A DNA stretch of 64,000 bases, from assembly GCA_965243615.1 (NCBI GenBank), contig CBDEVO010000003.1:3968001-4032000 (forward strand), in the 5' to 3' direction. Shown one piece after another: positions 8,356 to 17,025 of the stretch. Under the pieces are notes generated by a model. It was not told the DNA's origin, searched no databases, and saw nothing but the letters and a program-made list of their open reading frames with translations. Position 1 is the stretch's first letter; every line of letters starts with the position of its first letter. Origin of the DNA: JAJEEA01 sp965243615. GTDB taxonomy: Bacteria; Acidobacteriota; Vicinamibacteria; Vicinamibacterales; UBA8438. Both the position numbers and the translations under genes were made by a program.

Positions 8356-10059
8356 TCACGGGGGCGCCCGGTTGGTCACGAGCACCACGGTCTGCAGGTC
8401 GGTGGCGGGGTCCGGCCACAGGAGGGTGCGCAACTGGAGCCGGCCGGTGTCCAGGTAGGCGACGCGCCCGAGCTCGTACGCCGTCGCATCGGCTGCGCGG
8501 GCCTGCTCGAGGTCGGCGGCGGGCAGCACGCAGAGGACCGGCTCGGGCCGGGCGAGGAACGCGAGGAGCTGTTCCGGCGTGAACAGATCCACGTGCGGCC
8601 GCCCGACGTAGTAGAGCAGATTGCGGACGAAGACCCGGTAGCGGCCGTACGGCACGTCGCCCGCGCCCGCCTCACGGACCAGGGCCGCCATGCGCTCGAC
8701 CGGCTCCGGCGCCGCGGAGGAGAGGACCGAGTACTGCAGGCTGAGGGCCGTGACCACGGTAGAGGCGGCGAGCGCGGCGGGGAGCAGCCGCTGGCGTGAC
8801 GCCAGCGCCGCCAGCGCCACCCCCAGGCCCGCCAGGACGATGAGGACGGACGCGATCCGGACCGCGGCGACCGACCCGTCGCCGAAGAGCACGCCGGCCC
8901 TGGCCACCGCCGCGCCGAAGAGCAGCAGCACCAGCCCCGACGCGGCTCCCCCGGCTGCCAGGAGCCGGTCTCGCCCCGCGCCGGGCGCCGCCTGCCGCGC
9001 CAGGGCCCGCGACAACCCCCGCGCCAGGAGTATCGCCAGCGGCGGCAGCACCGGCAGCACGTAGCGCGGCTGCTTGCCGATCGAGATGGAGTAGAAGACC
9101 AGCGGCGCCAGCGCCCAGAGGGCGAGCCGGACCTCGGTCGATCCCACGCGCCGGACCTCGGCGACCACGCCGCGCAACGGCCGCCAGAAGATCAGCATCA
9201 GCGGCGACCAGGGCAGGAGTCCCCCGATGACGATCGGCAGGTAGAACCAGATCGGCCGCGGGTCGATCTGGTAGCGGTCGGTCGCGAAGCGTTCCACGTT
9301 CTCGGCAATGAAGAACCGCTCCAGATAGGCCGTCCCGTGCGTCGCGGTCATTACCGCGAACCAGGGCAGCGTCAGGGCCAGGGAGATCGCGGCAAGGAAG
9401 CCCACGTCGGCGGCCAGCCTGGCGAGGGGCCGCCCCGGTCCGTCCGCGGAGCGCCCCTCGGAGAGGCAGCGCCAGAGGGCCGGCGGCCCGACGACCAGCG
9501 CGGGCAGCACGACCCCCACCGGGCCCTTGGTCAGGAACCCGGCCGCCAGGGCCACGCCGGCCGCGACGAGCCATCCCCGCCGGCGCGTGCCGGCGGCCCG
9601 GGGGACGACCAGAGCCTCGAACGCGGCCCAGGTCGCCGCGGTGATGAAGCAGGCGAGGGCGAGGTCCGGCAGCGCCTGCCTCGCCCACCCCACATAGGCG
9701 AAGCTGGTGGCGGTGACCGCCCCCGCGAGGAGCGCGGTGTCGTCGTCGTACCACCGGCGCGCGCACGCGAACGCGGCGAGCACGAGGCCGAGCCCGGCCA
9801 GCGCCGACGGCAGGCGCGCGGCGAACTCGCCGGCGCCGACCGGGAGGTAGGCCAGCGCGACCAGCCAGTAGAACATCACCGGCTTCTCGAACCGGTACTC
9901 GCCGTTGTAGCGGGGAGTCACCCAGTCGCCGGTCTCGACCATCTCCCGCCCCGCCTGCGCGTAGAACGCCTCGTCGGAATCGGTGATGGCGGGCCGGCCG
10001 AGCCCGACGACGAACGTCAGGATCGCGAGACCCACGAGGAGCGCTGCACGCGTGGACAC
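8356..10059 (-). CDS. ArnT/PMT-family membrane glycosyltransferase
   Basis: 567 residues starting at a GTG. It is a polytopic inner-membrane protein with a short cytoplasmic N-terminus, a first helix at about 5-22, then the ITDSDEAFYAQAGREM loop, whose Asp/Glu pair matches the catalytic motif of GT-C enzymes that use polyprenyl-phosphate sugars. RFEKPVMFYWL follows, as in ArnT and related dolichyl-type transferases. At least ten hydrophobic segments follow. The acceptor may be lipid A or another envelope glycan and cannot be read from the sequence. It is divergent from the CoA-binding gene. Confidence 0.82.
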   Translation of the reverse strand: MSTRAALLVGLAILTFVVGLGRPAITDSDEAFYAQAGREMVETGDWVTPRYNGEYRFEKPVMFYWLVALAYLPVGAGEFAARLPSALAGLGLVLAAFACARRWYDDDTALLAGAVTATSFAYVGWARQALPDLALACFITAATWAAFEALVVPRAAGTRRRGWLVAAGVALAAGFLTKGPVGVVLPALVVGPPALWRCLSEGRSADGPGRPLARLAADVGFLAAISLALTLPWFAVMTATHGTAYLERFFIAENVERFATDRYQIDPRPIWFYLPIVIGGLLPWSPLMLIFWRPLRGVVAEVRRVGSTEVRLALWALAPLVFYSISIGKQPRYVLPVLPPLAILLARGLSRALARQAAPGAGRDRLLAAGGAASGLVLLLFGAAVARAGVLFGDGSVAAVRIASVLIVLAGLGVALAALASRQRLLPAALAASTVVTALSLQYSVLSSAAPEPVERMAALVREAGAGDVPYGRYRVFVRNLLYYVGRPHVDLFTPEQLLAFLARPEPVLCVLPAADLEQARAADATAYELGRVAYLDTGRLQLRTLLWPDPATDLQTVVLVTNRAPP

Positions 10060-10126
10060 GGCGGGATTGTATACGGCCGAACGAAGCGGCGCGGTCTTCG
10101 CCGGCGAGTCTCCGACGCCGCCGCGG

Positions 10127-10132
10127 TATACT
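10127..10132 (+). promoter_or_regulatory. -10 box of a likely leaderless promoter
   Basis: TATACT lies 5 bases before the ATG at 10138, the same arrangement as at 4174. A transcript started at the usual distance would have essentially no 5' untranslated region. No convincing -35 box. Confidence 0.4.
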
Positions 10133-10137
10133 GCGGC

Positions 10138-10509
10138 ATGGCCCGAGTCGCCGCCGTCGTGGGTGCATCACGAGACAGGATGAAGTTCGGGAACAAGGCC
10201 GTCCGGGCGTTCCGCCACGCCGGCTTCGAGGTCGTGCCGATCACCCCGGCCGCCGACGTCATCGAGGGCCTGCCGGCGTTCGCGTCGGTGCTCGACGTCG
10301 AGGGCCGCATCGACCTCGTGACGGTCTATCTCGAGCCGGCGGTCGGGGAGTCGGTCATCGACGAGATCGCCCGAAAGGGGATCGAGGAGGTCTGGCTGAA
10401 CCCCGGCGCGGACGGCCCCGCGGTCGTGGCCCGGGCCCGGGCGCTCGGTCTCGAGCCCATCCTCGACTGCAGCATCGTCGGCATCGGCGAGAGCCCCGCC
10501 TGCTATTGA
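10138..10509 (+). CDS. CoA-binding domain protein (YccU-like)
   Basis: 123 residues forming a single Rossmann-type CoA-binding domain. The N-terminus has VAAVVGASRDRMKFGNKAVR, the family's nucleotide-binding loop, and further on are PITPAADVIEGLPAF and a late EEVWLNPGAD segment. Family members bind CoA or acyl-CoA, but the reaction, if any, is unknown. It is divergent from the glycosyltransferase with an 78-base shared upstream region. Confidence 0.85.
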   Translation: MARVAAVVGASRDRMKFGNKAVRAFRHAGFEVVPITPAADVIEGLPAFASVLDVEGRIDLVTVYLEPAVGESVIDEIARKGIEEVWLNPGADGPAVVARARALGLEPILDCSIVGIGESPACY

Positions 10510-10546
10510 CGGTGGGAGGACACGTCCGGCCGCTTGCCCGGGCGGG

Positions 10547-10576
10547 TTGACACGCCAGTTGGGGCGTGCCTATACT
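10547..10576 (+). promoter_or_regulatory. Sigma-70-type promoter of rho
   Basis: TTGACA (10547-10552) and TATACT (10571-10576) are separated by 18 bases. This is the best match to the housekeeping consensus on the plus strand of the window. Transcription from it would give a leader of about 92 bases before the rho ATG. Confidence 0.75.
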
Positions 10577-10674
10577 CGCTCCCGACACTCATTCCTCGTC
10601 ACGGGCCTCGTGCGGGATGCCTCGCGTCCGACTCACGCACGGCTCACGAACTTCTACCTCCAGTTGATCGCCCT

Positions 10675-12054
10675 ATGCCAACGAACCAGAAGCGCACATC
10701 AGCGCGCCCGCCCGCCCATCCCGCGGCCCCGGCCCCGGCCCCGGCCGACACGGCCACCGCGGAGCCGCCGCCCAAGCCGAATCGGCGCGCCGCCAACGGC
10801 CTGAACATCGGCGAGCTCAAGGACATGAGCATCGCCAAGCTGACGCAGGTCGCCAAGGACCTCAGCGTCGCGGGCGCGACCGGCATGCGCAAGCAGGAGC
10901 TGATCTTCCAGATCCTGAAGGCGCAGACCGAGCAGAGCGGGTTCATCTTCTCCGAGGGCGTGCTCGAGGTGCTGCCGGACGGGTTCGGCTTTCTCCGGGC
11001 CCCGGACTACAACTACCTGCCGGGCCCCGACGACATCTACGTCTCGCCGTCGCAGATCCGCAAGTTCGACCTGCAGACCGGCGACACCGTCTCCGGCCAG
11101 ATCCGCCCCCCCAAGGAGGGGGAGCGGTACTTCGCGCTGATCAAGGTCGAGGCGGTCAACTTCGAGTCGCCCGACTTCGCGCGGGACAAGCTGTTCTTCG
11201 AGAACCTCACGCCGCTCTATCCCGAGGAGCGGGTCACCCTGGAGACCACCGCCGACAACCTGTCGGCGCGGGTCATGGACCTCATGACCCCGATCGGAAA
11301 GGGGCAGCGCGGCCTCATCGTGGCCGCGCCCCGCACCGGCAAGACGATGCTGCTCCAGTCGATCGCGCAGTCGATCGCCGCGAACCACTCCGAGGTGTAC
11401 CTGATCGTGCTGCTCATCGACGAGCGGCCCGAGGAGGTCACCGACATGCAGCGGTCGGTGGACGGCGAGGTCATCTCGTCGACCTTCGACGAGCCGGCCC
11501 AGCGCCACGTGCAGGTGGCCGAGATGGTCATCGAGAAGGCGAAGCGCCTCGTCGAGCACAAGAAGGACGTGTTCATCCTGCTCGACTCGGTCACGCGGCT
11601 CGCCCGCGCCTACAACACCGTCATCCCGCCGTCCGGCAAGGTGCTCTCGGGCGGGCTCGACTCGAACGCGCTGCAGAAGCCGAAGCGGTTCTTCGGCGCC
11701 GCGCGGAACATCGAGGAGGGGGGGTCGCTGACGATCATGGCCACCGCCCTCGTCGACACCGGCTCCCGCATGGACGACGTGATCTTCGAGGAGTTCAAGG
11801 GGACCGGCAACATGGAGATCCACCTCGACCGCAAGCTCGTCGACAAGCGGGTCTTCCCGGCCATCGACATCCAGAAGAGCGGCACCCGGAAGGAGGAGCT
11901 GCTGCTCGGGCCCGAGGATCTCAACCGGGTCTGGGTGCTGCGGAAGGTCCTGAACCCGCTGTCGGCGGTCGAGGCGATGGAGCTGCTGCTCGACAAGATG
12001 GGCAAGACACGATCGAACCAGGACTTCCTGGCGTCGATGCAGAAGATGGGGTGA
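10675..12054 (+). CDS. rho: Transcription termination factor Rho
   Basis: 459 residues. The hexameric RNA-dependent ATPase ends transcription of untranslated RNA. An alanine/proline-rich N-terminal extension of about 40 residues precedes the Rho N-domain (LNIGELKDMSIAKL) and the RNA-binding cold-shock-like domain (EGVLEVLPDGFGFLR). The Walker A APRTGKT is near 218-224, LLIDERPEEV near 245, and the Q/R-loop regions are intact. The ATG at 10675 starts the family similarity; the frame extends upstream through the promoter, which is rejected. A CDGSH protein follows after 4 bases. Confidence 0.96.
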   Translation: MPTNQKRTSARPPAHPAAPAPAPADTATAEPPPKPNRRAANGLNIGELKDMSIAKLTQVAKDLSVAGATGMRKQELIFQILKAQTEQSGFIFSEGVLEVLPDGFGFLRAPDYNYLPGPDDIYVSPSQIRKFDLQTGDTVSGQIRPPKEGERYFALIKVEAVNFESPDFARDKLFFENLTPLYPEERVTLETTADNLSARVMDLMTPIGKGQRGLIVAAPRTGKTMLLQSIAQSIAANHSEVYLIVLLIDERPEEVTDMQRSVDGEVISSTFDEPAQRHVQVAEMVIEKAKRLVEHKKDVFILLDSVTRLARAYNTVIPPSGKVLSGGLDSNALQKPKRFFGAARNIEEGGSLTIMATALVDTGSRMDDVIFEEFKGTGNMEIHLDRKLVDKRVFPAIDIQKSGTRKEELLLGPEDLNRVWVLRKVLNPLSAVEAMELLLDKMGKTRSNQDFLASMQKMG

Positions 12055-12058
12055 CGCG

Positions 12059-12280
12059 ATGGCGGAAATCAAGGTCCGGGAGAACGGTCCCTATCTCGTC
12101 ATCGGCGACGACGTGACCCTCGTCGACTGGAACGGCGACTCCTACCCGGTGGCCCGCCGGCCGTTCGCACTCTGCCGGTGCGGCGCCTCGAAGAACCGGC
12201 CGTTCTGCGACGGCACCCACAACGCCATCGGATTCGAGGCGTGCGAGGCCGCCCCGGCGACAGACGCGCCAGAGGCGTAG
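12059..12280 (+). CDS. CDGSH-type iron-sulfur protein
   Basis: 73 residues. The CDGSH signature is complete: C-R-C-G at 40-43 and FCDGTHN at 50-56, which binds a [2Fe-2S] cluster through three cysteines and one histidine. The exact role (electron transfer or redox sensing) is not known for bacterial single-domain members. It starts 4 bases after rho, so is probably co-transcribed, and its stop is 1 base from the convergent clpB stop. Confidence 0.88.
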   Translation: MAEIKVRENGPYLVIGDDVTLVDWNGDSYPVARRPFALCRCGASKNRPFCDGTHNAIGFEACEAAPATDAPEA

Positions 12281-12281
12281 C

Positions 12282-14894
12282 TCAGGCGGCGACCGACTCC
12301 GCCGTCTCGAGCACCAGATCCTCGCCGGCCGCGTCCACCCGGACGTGCGCGCCCTCGCGAAGCTCGTGCTCCAGCATGCGTCGGGCCAGCGGGTCGAGCA
12401 CCATCCGCTGCACCGTGCGCTTGAGCGGACGCGCCCCGTAGACCGGATCGAAGCCGCGCTGGGCCAGCAGGTCCAGGGCCGCGTCGGACAGCTCGATGGT
12501 CATCCGTCGATCCGCCAGCCGCTCGGCGAGCCGGCCGAGCTGGATGCGGACGATCTCGCGGACGTGCTCGCGGCCCAGGGCGTGGAACAGGATGACGTCG
12601 TCGATCCGGTTGATGAACTCCGGCCGGAAACGCGCCTGCAGGGCCTCGAGCACCCGCCCGCGCACCGCCTCGTCGCCGCCGTCCCCGCGGCCCGCCCGCT
12701 CGGCGATGAACTGGCTGCCGAGGTTCGACGTCATGATCACGACCGCGTTCTTGAAGTCGACGGTGCGCCCCTTGCCGTCTGTCAACTGCCCGTCGTCGAG
12801 GAGCTGCAGCAGCACGTTGAGCACGTCCGGGTGCGCCTTCTCGACCTCGTCGAAGAGCACCACCGCGTAGGGGCGGCGCCGCACCGCCTCGGTCAACTGC
12901 CCCGCGTCGTCGTAGCCGACGTAGCCGGGGGGCGCCCCGATCATCCGCGCCACCGTGTGCTTCTCCTGGTACTCGGTCATGTCGACACGGACCATCGCGC
13001 GCTCGTCGTCGAACAGGAACCGGGCGAGGGCGCGGGCGAGCTCGGTCTTGCCGGCCCCCGTCGGCCCGAGGAAGATGAAGCTGCCCAGTGGGCGTGACGG
13101 GTCCTGGAGCCCGGCCCGGGCCCGGCGGATGGCGTTCGACACCGCGGTGACCGCCTCGTCCTGCCCGACGACCCGCTCGTGGAGCCGGCCCTCCATCTTC
13201 AGGAGCTTCTCGATCTCGCCCTCGACGAGCCGGCTCACCGGGATGTGGGTCCAGCGGCTGACCACCTCGGCGATGTCCGCGTCGTCGACCTGCTCCTTGA
13301 GCATGCGGCCCTCGTTCCCGCCGTCCTCGCCGGCGGGCGGCGACTGCGCCGCGATCTCCCGCTCGAGCTCGGGCAGCCGTCCGTACTGGAGCTCCGACGC
13401 CCGCGCGTAGTCGCCTTCGCGCTGCGCCCGCTCGACGGCGAGGCGGACCTGCTCGAGCTCCTCGGTCAACCCGCGCGTCGCCTGGATGGCCGCCTTCTCC
13501 TGCTGCCACTGGGCGTGGAGGCGCGTGCGGGTCTCCTTGAGGTCGGCGAGCTCGCGCTCGATCCGCTCGAGGCGCTCGGCCGAGGCCGCGTCCTTCTCCT
13601 TGCGCAGGGCCTCGCGCTCGATCTCGAGCTGCATGACGCGCCGCTCGACCTCGTCGAGCTCCGCCGGCAGGGAGTCGATCTCGGTCCGCAGCTTCGCCGC
13701 CGCCTCGTCGATGAGGTCGATGGCCTTGTCGGGCAGAAAGCGGTCGGGGATGTAGCGGTGGGAGAGGGTGGCGGCGGCGACGAGGGCGGCGTCCTTGAAC
13801 TGGACCCCGTGGTGGATCTCGTAGCGCTCGCGCAGGCCCCGCAGGATGCTGATGGTGTCCTCCACCGCAGGCTCCGAGACCAGCACCGGCTGGAAGCGCC
13901 GCTCGAGGGCGGCGTCCTTCTCGATGTGCTTCCGGTACTCGTCGAGGGTGGTGGCGCCGATGGTGTGCAGCTCGCCGCGCGCGAGCATCGGCTTGAGGAG
14001 GTTCGAGGCGTCGATGGCGCCTTCGGCCGCGCCGGCCCCGACCACGGTGTGCAACTCGTCGATGAAGAGGACGATCCGTCCGTCCGAGTCGGCGATCTCC
14101 TTCAGGACCGCCTTGAGGCGCTCCTCGAACTCGCCCCGGTACTTCGCGCCCGCCACCAGGGCCCCGAGGTCGAGGCTGATGATGCGCTTGTCCTTCAGCC
14201 CCTCGGGCACGTCGCCCCGCGCGATGCGGTGGGCGAGGCCCTCGACGATGGCGGTCTTGCCGACCCCCGGCTCGCCGATGAGCACGGGGTTGTTCTTGGT
14301 GCGGCGCGAGAGCACCTGCAGGGTGCGCCGGATCTCGTCGTCGCGTCCGATGACGGGGTCGAGCCGGTCCTGGCTGGCGGCCTCGGTCAGGTCGCGGCCG
14401 TAGCGCTCGAGCGCCTCGTACTTGCCCTCGGGATGCGGGTCGGTGACGCGCTGGCTGCCCCGCACCGCGGACAGCGCCTCGAGGACCCGCACCGACGTGA
14501 CCCCGTGCGCCGCCAGCACCCGCGCCGCCTCGGCCCGGCCGCCCTCCAGGGTGACGGCCAGCAGGAGGTGCTCGGTGCTGACGTAGTCGTCGTTCAGCCG
14601 CTCGGCCTCGTGTTCCGCCGCCTGCGCGACCCCGCGCAGGCGCGCCGACGGGCCCGCCTCGGTCCCCCCGTGGGCCCGCGGCTGCCGCCCGAGCCATGCC
14701 CGGGTTTCCTCGAGAAGCCGCGGCGGCTCGACGCCCAGCCGCCGCAGCACCGCCGGCACCACGCCGTCCGGCTGGTCGATCAGGGTGGCGAGCAAGTGCT
14801 CGGGCTCGATCTGCGGGTGATGCTGCCGTTCCGCGAGCTGCTGCGCGGCCAGCACCGCCTCCTGCGACTTCTCCGTATAGCGCTTGAGGTTCAC
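12282..14894 (-). CDS. clpB: ATP-dependent disaggregase ClpB
   Basis: 870 residues. ClpB is a hexameric AAA+ chaperone that extracts proteins from aggregates together with DnaK. Order: Clp N-domain (1-145), AAA1 with Walker A GEPGVGKT near 204-211, the long coiled-coil middle domain (about 400-530, marking ClpB rather than ClpA/C), and AAA2 with GPTGAGKT near 605-612. The GTG start at 14892-14894 has a strong ribosome site (AAGGAGG, 6-base spacing). It is convergent with the CDGSH gene. The upstream leader contains a hairpin at 14966-14984. Confidence 0.96.
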   Translation of the reverse strand: MNLKRYTEKSQEAVLAAQQLAERQHHPQIEPEHLLATLIDQPDGVVPAVLRRLGVEPPRLLEETRAWLGRQPRAHGGTEAGPSARLRGVAQAAEHEAERLNDDYVSTEHLLLAVTLEGGRAEAARVLAAHGVTSVRVLEALSAVRGSQRVTDPHPEGKYEALERYGRDLTEAASQDRLDPVIGRDDEIRRTLQVLSRRTKNNPVLIGEPGVGKTAIVEGLAHRIARGDVPEGLKDKRIISLDLGALVAGAKYRGEFEERLKAVLKEIADSDGRIVLFIDELHTVVGAGAAEGAIDASNLLKPMLARGELHTIGATTLDEYRKHIEKDAALERRFQPVLVSEPAVEDTISILRGLRERYEIHHGVQFKDAALVAAATLSHRYIPDRFLPDKAIDLIDEAAAKLRTEIDSLPAELDEVERRVMQLEIEREALRKEKDAASAERLERIERELADLKETRTRLHAQWQQEKAAIQATRGLTEELEQVRLAVERAQREGDYARASELQYGRLPELEREIAAQSPPAGEDGGNEGRMLKEQVDDADIAEVVSRWTHIPVSRLVEGEIEKLLKMEGRLHERVVGQDEAVTAVSNAIRRARAGLQDPSRPLGSFIFLGPTGAGKTELARALARFLFDDERAMVRVDMTEYQEKHTVARMIGAPPGYVGYDDAGQLTEAVRRRPYAVVLFDEVEKAHPDVLNVLLQLLDDGQLTDGKGRTVDFKNAVVIMTSNLGSQFIAERAGRGDGGDEAVRGRVLEALQARFRPEFINRIDDVILFHALGREHVREIVRIQLGRLAERLADRRMTIELSDAALDLLAQRGFDPVYGARPLKRTVQRMVLDPLARRMLEHELREGAHVRVDAAGEDLVLETAESVAA

Positions 14895-14965
14895 TGGTTT
14901 CCTCCTTCCGTCGCCGTCGAGTCTTTAGGCCGACCTGGCCCCGCCGACCGTCGCCGGACGGCTCG

Positions 14966-14984
14966 GCTTGGCGCCCCGCCAAGC
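14966..14984 (-). promoter_or_regulatory. Hairpin in the clpB leader
   Basis: GCTTGGCG and CGCCAAGC form a perfect 8-bp stem around a 3-base loop, 72 bases upstream of the clpB start. It could be an operator or an RNA structure; nothing in the sequence decides between them. Confidence 0.35.
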
Positions 14985-15066
14985 TCTCCGAAAGCCCGCG
15001 GCTTCACGCGAGTGCCGCCCTGCGAATCGTGGCCCGCGGCCCGGAGCCGCCCAACCGGGAGCCCGC

Positions 15067-15114
15067 GCTCTTCGACCCTCGCCGCTCCAGGCTCTTCCAC
15101 CTGCGCCGCTCCGG
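15067..15114 (+). repeat. Two-copy 24-base tandem repeat
   Basis: 15067-15090 and 15091-15114 match at 20 of 24 positions (core GCTCTTC..ACC and CGCCGCTCC). It lies in the clpB upstream region. No function can be assigned. Confidence 0.6.
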
Positions 15115-15188
15115 GGCTTCTTCCCCAACGGGTCACGTCGCGGCAGGTCGATGCCCCGCGGGGCGTGCGGAAGACCCGTCGTACGCGA

Positions 15189-15240
15189 ATCAAATATTAG
15201 TGTATATAGAGCATATATTATTATATGGATACTAGCATCT
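15189..15240. promoter_or_regulatory. AT-rich island in a GC-rich genome
   Basis: About 50 bases composed mainly of A and T with several overlapping TATATA/ATTATA runs, in sharp contrast to the ~70% GC surroundings. Such a stretch often marks promoter or nucleoid-protein binding DNA. It could serve clpB, the symporter, or both. Confidence 0.45.
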
Positions 15241-15268
15241 TGATTGACGTTCCGCAATGCCCGATAGT
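15240..15268 (+). promoter_or_regulatory. Promoter of the symporter gene, likely leaderless
   Basis: TTGATT (15240-15245) and GATAGT (15263-15268) are 17 bases apart. The ATG at 15277 is 8 bases after the -10 box, so the transcript would begin about at the start codon. There is no ribosome-binding sequence before this ATG. Confidence 0.5.
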
Positions 15269-15276
15269 TCCTCGAG

Positions 15277-16734
15277 ATGGCAGCACAAGACCGGTTCTCG
15301 TCGCGATGGGGGCTGATCCTCGCGGGGCTGGGGATGGCCGTCGGCACCGGCAACCTGTGGCGCTTTCCCCGAATCGCGGCCGAGAACGGCGGGGCCGCGT
15401 TCCTCATCCCCTGGCTGCTGTTCCTGTTCCTGTGGTCGCTGCCCCTGCTGATCGCCGAGTTCGGGCTCGGCCGGGGCAGCCGGCGGGGCGTGATCGGGGC
15501 CTTCGCCGACCTGGTGGGGCGGCGCTGCGCGTGGATGGGCGGCTTCGTCGCCGTCACCAGCGTGATGATCCTGTTCTACTACTCGGTGGTGACGGGCTGG
15601 ACGTTGAAGTACTTCACCGTGACCCTGCTCGGGAGCCTGCAGGGCGCCGCCGCCGAGGAGTACTGGACCACCTTCAGCGCCTCGGTCTGGCAGCCGCTCG
15701 CGTTCCAGATCGTGGCGGTGCTCATCGCGGCGGCCATCATCGCCCGCGGGGTCGTGGCCGGCATCGAGCGGGCCAACCGGGTGCTCATCCCGATGCTGTT
15801 CTGTCTGCTCGTGGTGGCGGTGGTGCGCTCGGTGACCCTGCCGGGGGCGGGACGCGGGCTCGGCTTCCTCTTCAACCCCGACCTGTCGCTGCTCGGCAGC
15901 TACCGCACCTGGCTCGAGGCGCTGACCCAGTCGGCGTGGTCGACGGGCGCGGGCTGGGGGCTCATCCTCACCTACGCGGTGTACGTGAAGCGCGAAGAGG
16001 ACGTCGTGCTGAACTCCACCGCCATCGGGCTCGGCAACAACACCGCCTCGCTGCTCGCGGGCATGGCCATCGTGCCGACCGCGTTCGCCATACTCTCCGA
16101 GAACGAGGCGCTCGCGGTGATGGCGAGCGGCAACACCGGCCTGACGTTCATCTGGATTCCCCAGCTCTTCGAGCGCATCCCCGCCGGCGGGCTGTTCCTG
16201 CCGCTGTTCTTCCTCGCCCTGTTCTGCGCCGCCCTGTCGTCGCTGATCGCGATGTTCGAGTTGGCGACCCGCATACTGATGGACACCGGGGTGCCGCGGC
16301 CGCGGGCCATCCGTTGGGTCACGGCGGCGGTGATCGTCGGGGGGGCGCCGTCGGCAGCGAGCCTGTCCGTCTTCGAGAACCAGGACTGGGTATGGGGGCT
16401 CGCCCTCATGATCAGCGGCCTGTTCATCGCGATGGGCGTGCGGCGGTTCGGGGTCGCGCGATTCCGCCGCGAGCTCGTCGACCGGTCGGCCGGTCACCTG
16501 CAGGCCGGACGCGTTTGGGAGTGGGTGGTGACGTGGCTCCTGCCGCTCGAGTTCCTAGCCATGTTCACGTGGTGGACCTACCAGGCGGTGGCGGTGTTCG
16601 ACCCGGACGGGTGGTGGAACCCGGTGCGGGTCGGTTCGCTCGGCACCTGCCTGTTCCAGTGGGGCATCGCGCTGGCCCTGCTGCTCGCGTTCAACCGCCG
16701 CATCGCCGCGGCCAGCCTGCGGGGAGGCGCGTGA
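15277..16734 (+). CDS. Sodium-dependent transporter, NSS/SNF family
   Basis: 485 residues with 11-12 membrane helices. The family moves amino acids or related amines with sodium. The first helix has the diagnostic WGLILAGLGMAVGTGNLWRFPR (unwound sodium/substrate site), followed by NGGAAFLIPWLLFLF. The symporter core is complete, including a YSVVTGWTLKY segment and AWSTGAGWGLILTYAVY in helix 6. The substrate cannot be predicted. It stands alone as a unit, followed by a palindrome. Confidence 0.92.
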   Translation: MAAQDRFSSRWGLILAGLGMAVGTGNLWRFPRIAAENGGAAFLIPWLLFLFLWSLPLLIAEFGLGRGSRRGVIGAFADLVGRRCAWMGGFVAVTSVMILFYYSVVTGWTLKYFTVTLLGSLQGAAAEEYWTTFSASVWQPLAFQIVAVLIAAAIIARGVVAGIERANRVLIPMLFCLLVVAVVRSVTLPGAGRGLGFLFNPDLSLLGSYRTWLEALTQSAWSTGAGWGLILTYAVYVKREEDVVLNSTAIGLGNNTASLLAGMAIVPTAFAILSENEALAVMASGNTGLTFIWIPQLFERIPAGGLFLPLFFLALFCAALSSLIAMFELATRILMDTGVPRPRAIRWVTAAVIVGGAPSAASLSVFENQDWVWGLALMISGLFIAMGVRRFGVARFRRELVDRSAGHLQAGRVWEWVVTWLLPLEFLAMFTWWTYQAVAVFDPDGWWNPVRVGSLGTCLFQWGIALALLLAFNRRIAAASLRGGA

Positions 16735-16738
16735 CGGC

Positions 16739-16756
16739 GTGTCGGCCGGCCGACAC
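16739..16756 (+). terminator. Perfect 18-base palindrome after the symporter gene
   Basis: GTGTCGGCCGGCCGACAC can fold into a 7-bp stem with a CCGG loop, 4 bases after the symporter stop. There is no following run of T, so it is not a classical Rho-independent terminator; it may protect the 3' end or simply be GC-rich chance. The remaining gap to 17025 shows nothing else clear except a TAATCT -10-like box at 16987-16992. Confidence 0.35.
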
Positions 16757-17025
16757 CGCCGGGGCTCGACGCTCGGCCTTCCACGGTGCAGCGTCCCGGT
16801 TCCGACCGTCCCGGAGCTCGACCGGGCCTCTGCGGTGACGGGCCCCGGCCGCGGAAGGCCGGGAAGAGGGTTCCCGACCCCGGTCGGGGCAAGGCAGGAT
16901 TACGACCGAGCGGTGGTGCCCGGCCATGGAAGCGCCGCAAGAGGCTCCAGGTCCGTCGGCGGGGATGGAGCGCGGGGTTCGTGTGCTAATCTGAATGACG
17001 GCAACGCACTGAAAGGAGTATCCGC

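Larger units (their letters stand above)
14895..15276. other. 382-base intergenic region between clpB and the symporter gene
   Basis: It holds divergent regulation for clpB (minus) and the symporter (plus). It contains a hairpin close to clpB, a degenerate 24-base tandem repeat (15067-15114), an AT-rich island (15189-15240) and a promoter for the symporter. No supported gene was seen. Heat-shock operators of the CIRCE type (TTAGCACTC inverted repeat) are absent. Confidence 0.7.

Noticed and set aside
15040..15193. Minus-strand frame of about 100 codons upstream of clpB
   Set aside because: It runs through the tandem repeat with a repetitive VEEPGAARVEERG sequence, has no ribosome site and overlaps the probable clpB leader.
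16739..16756. Rho-independent terminator after the symporter
   Set aside because: The stem is perfect but there is no T-run, and short GC palindromes are frequent in this genome. Listed only as a low-confidence palindrome.
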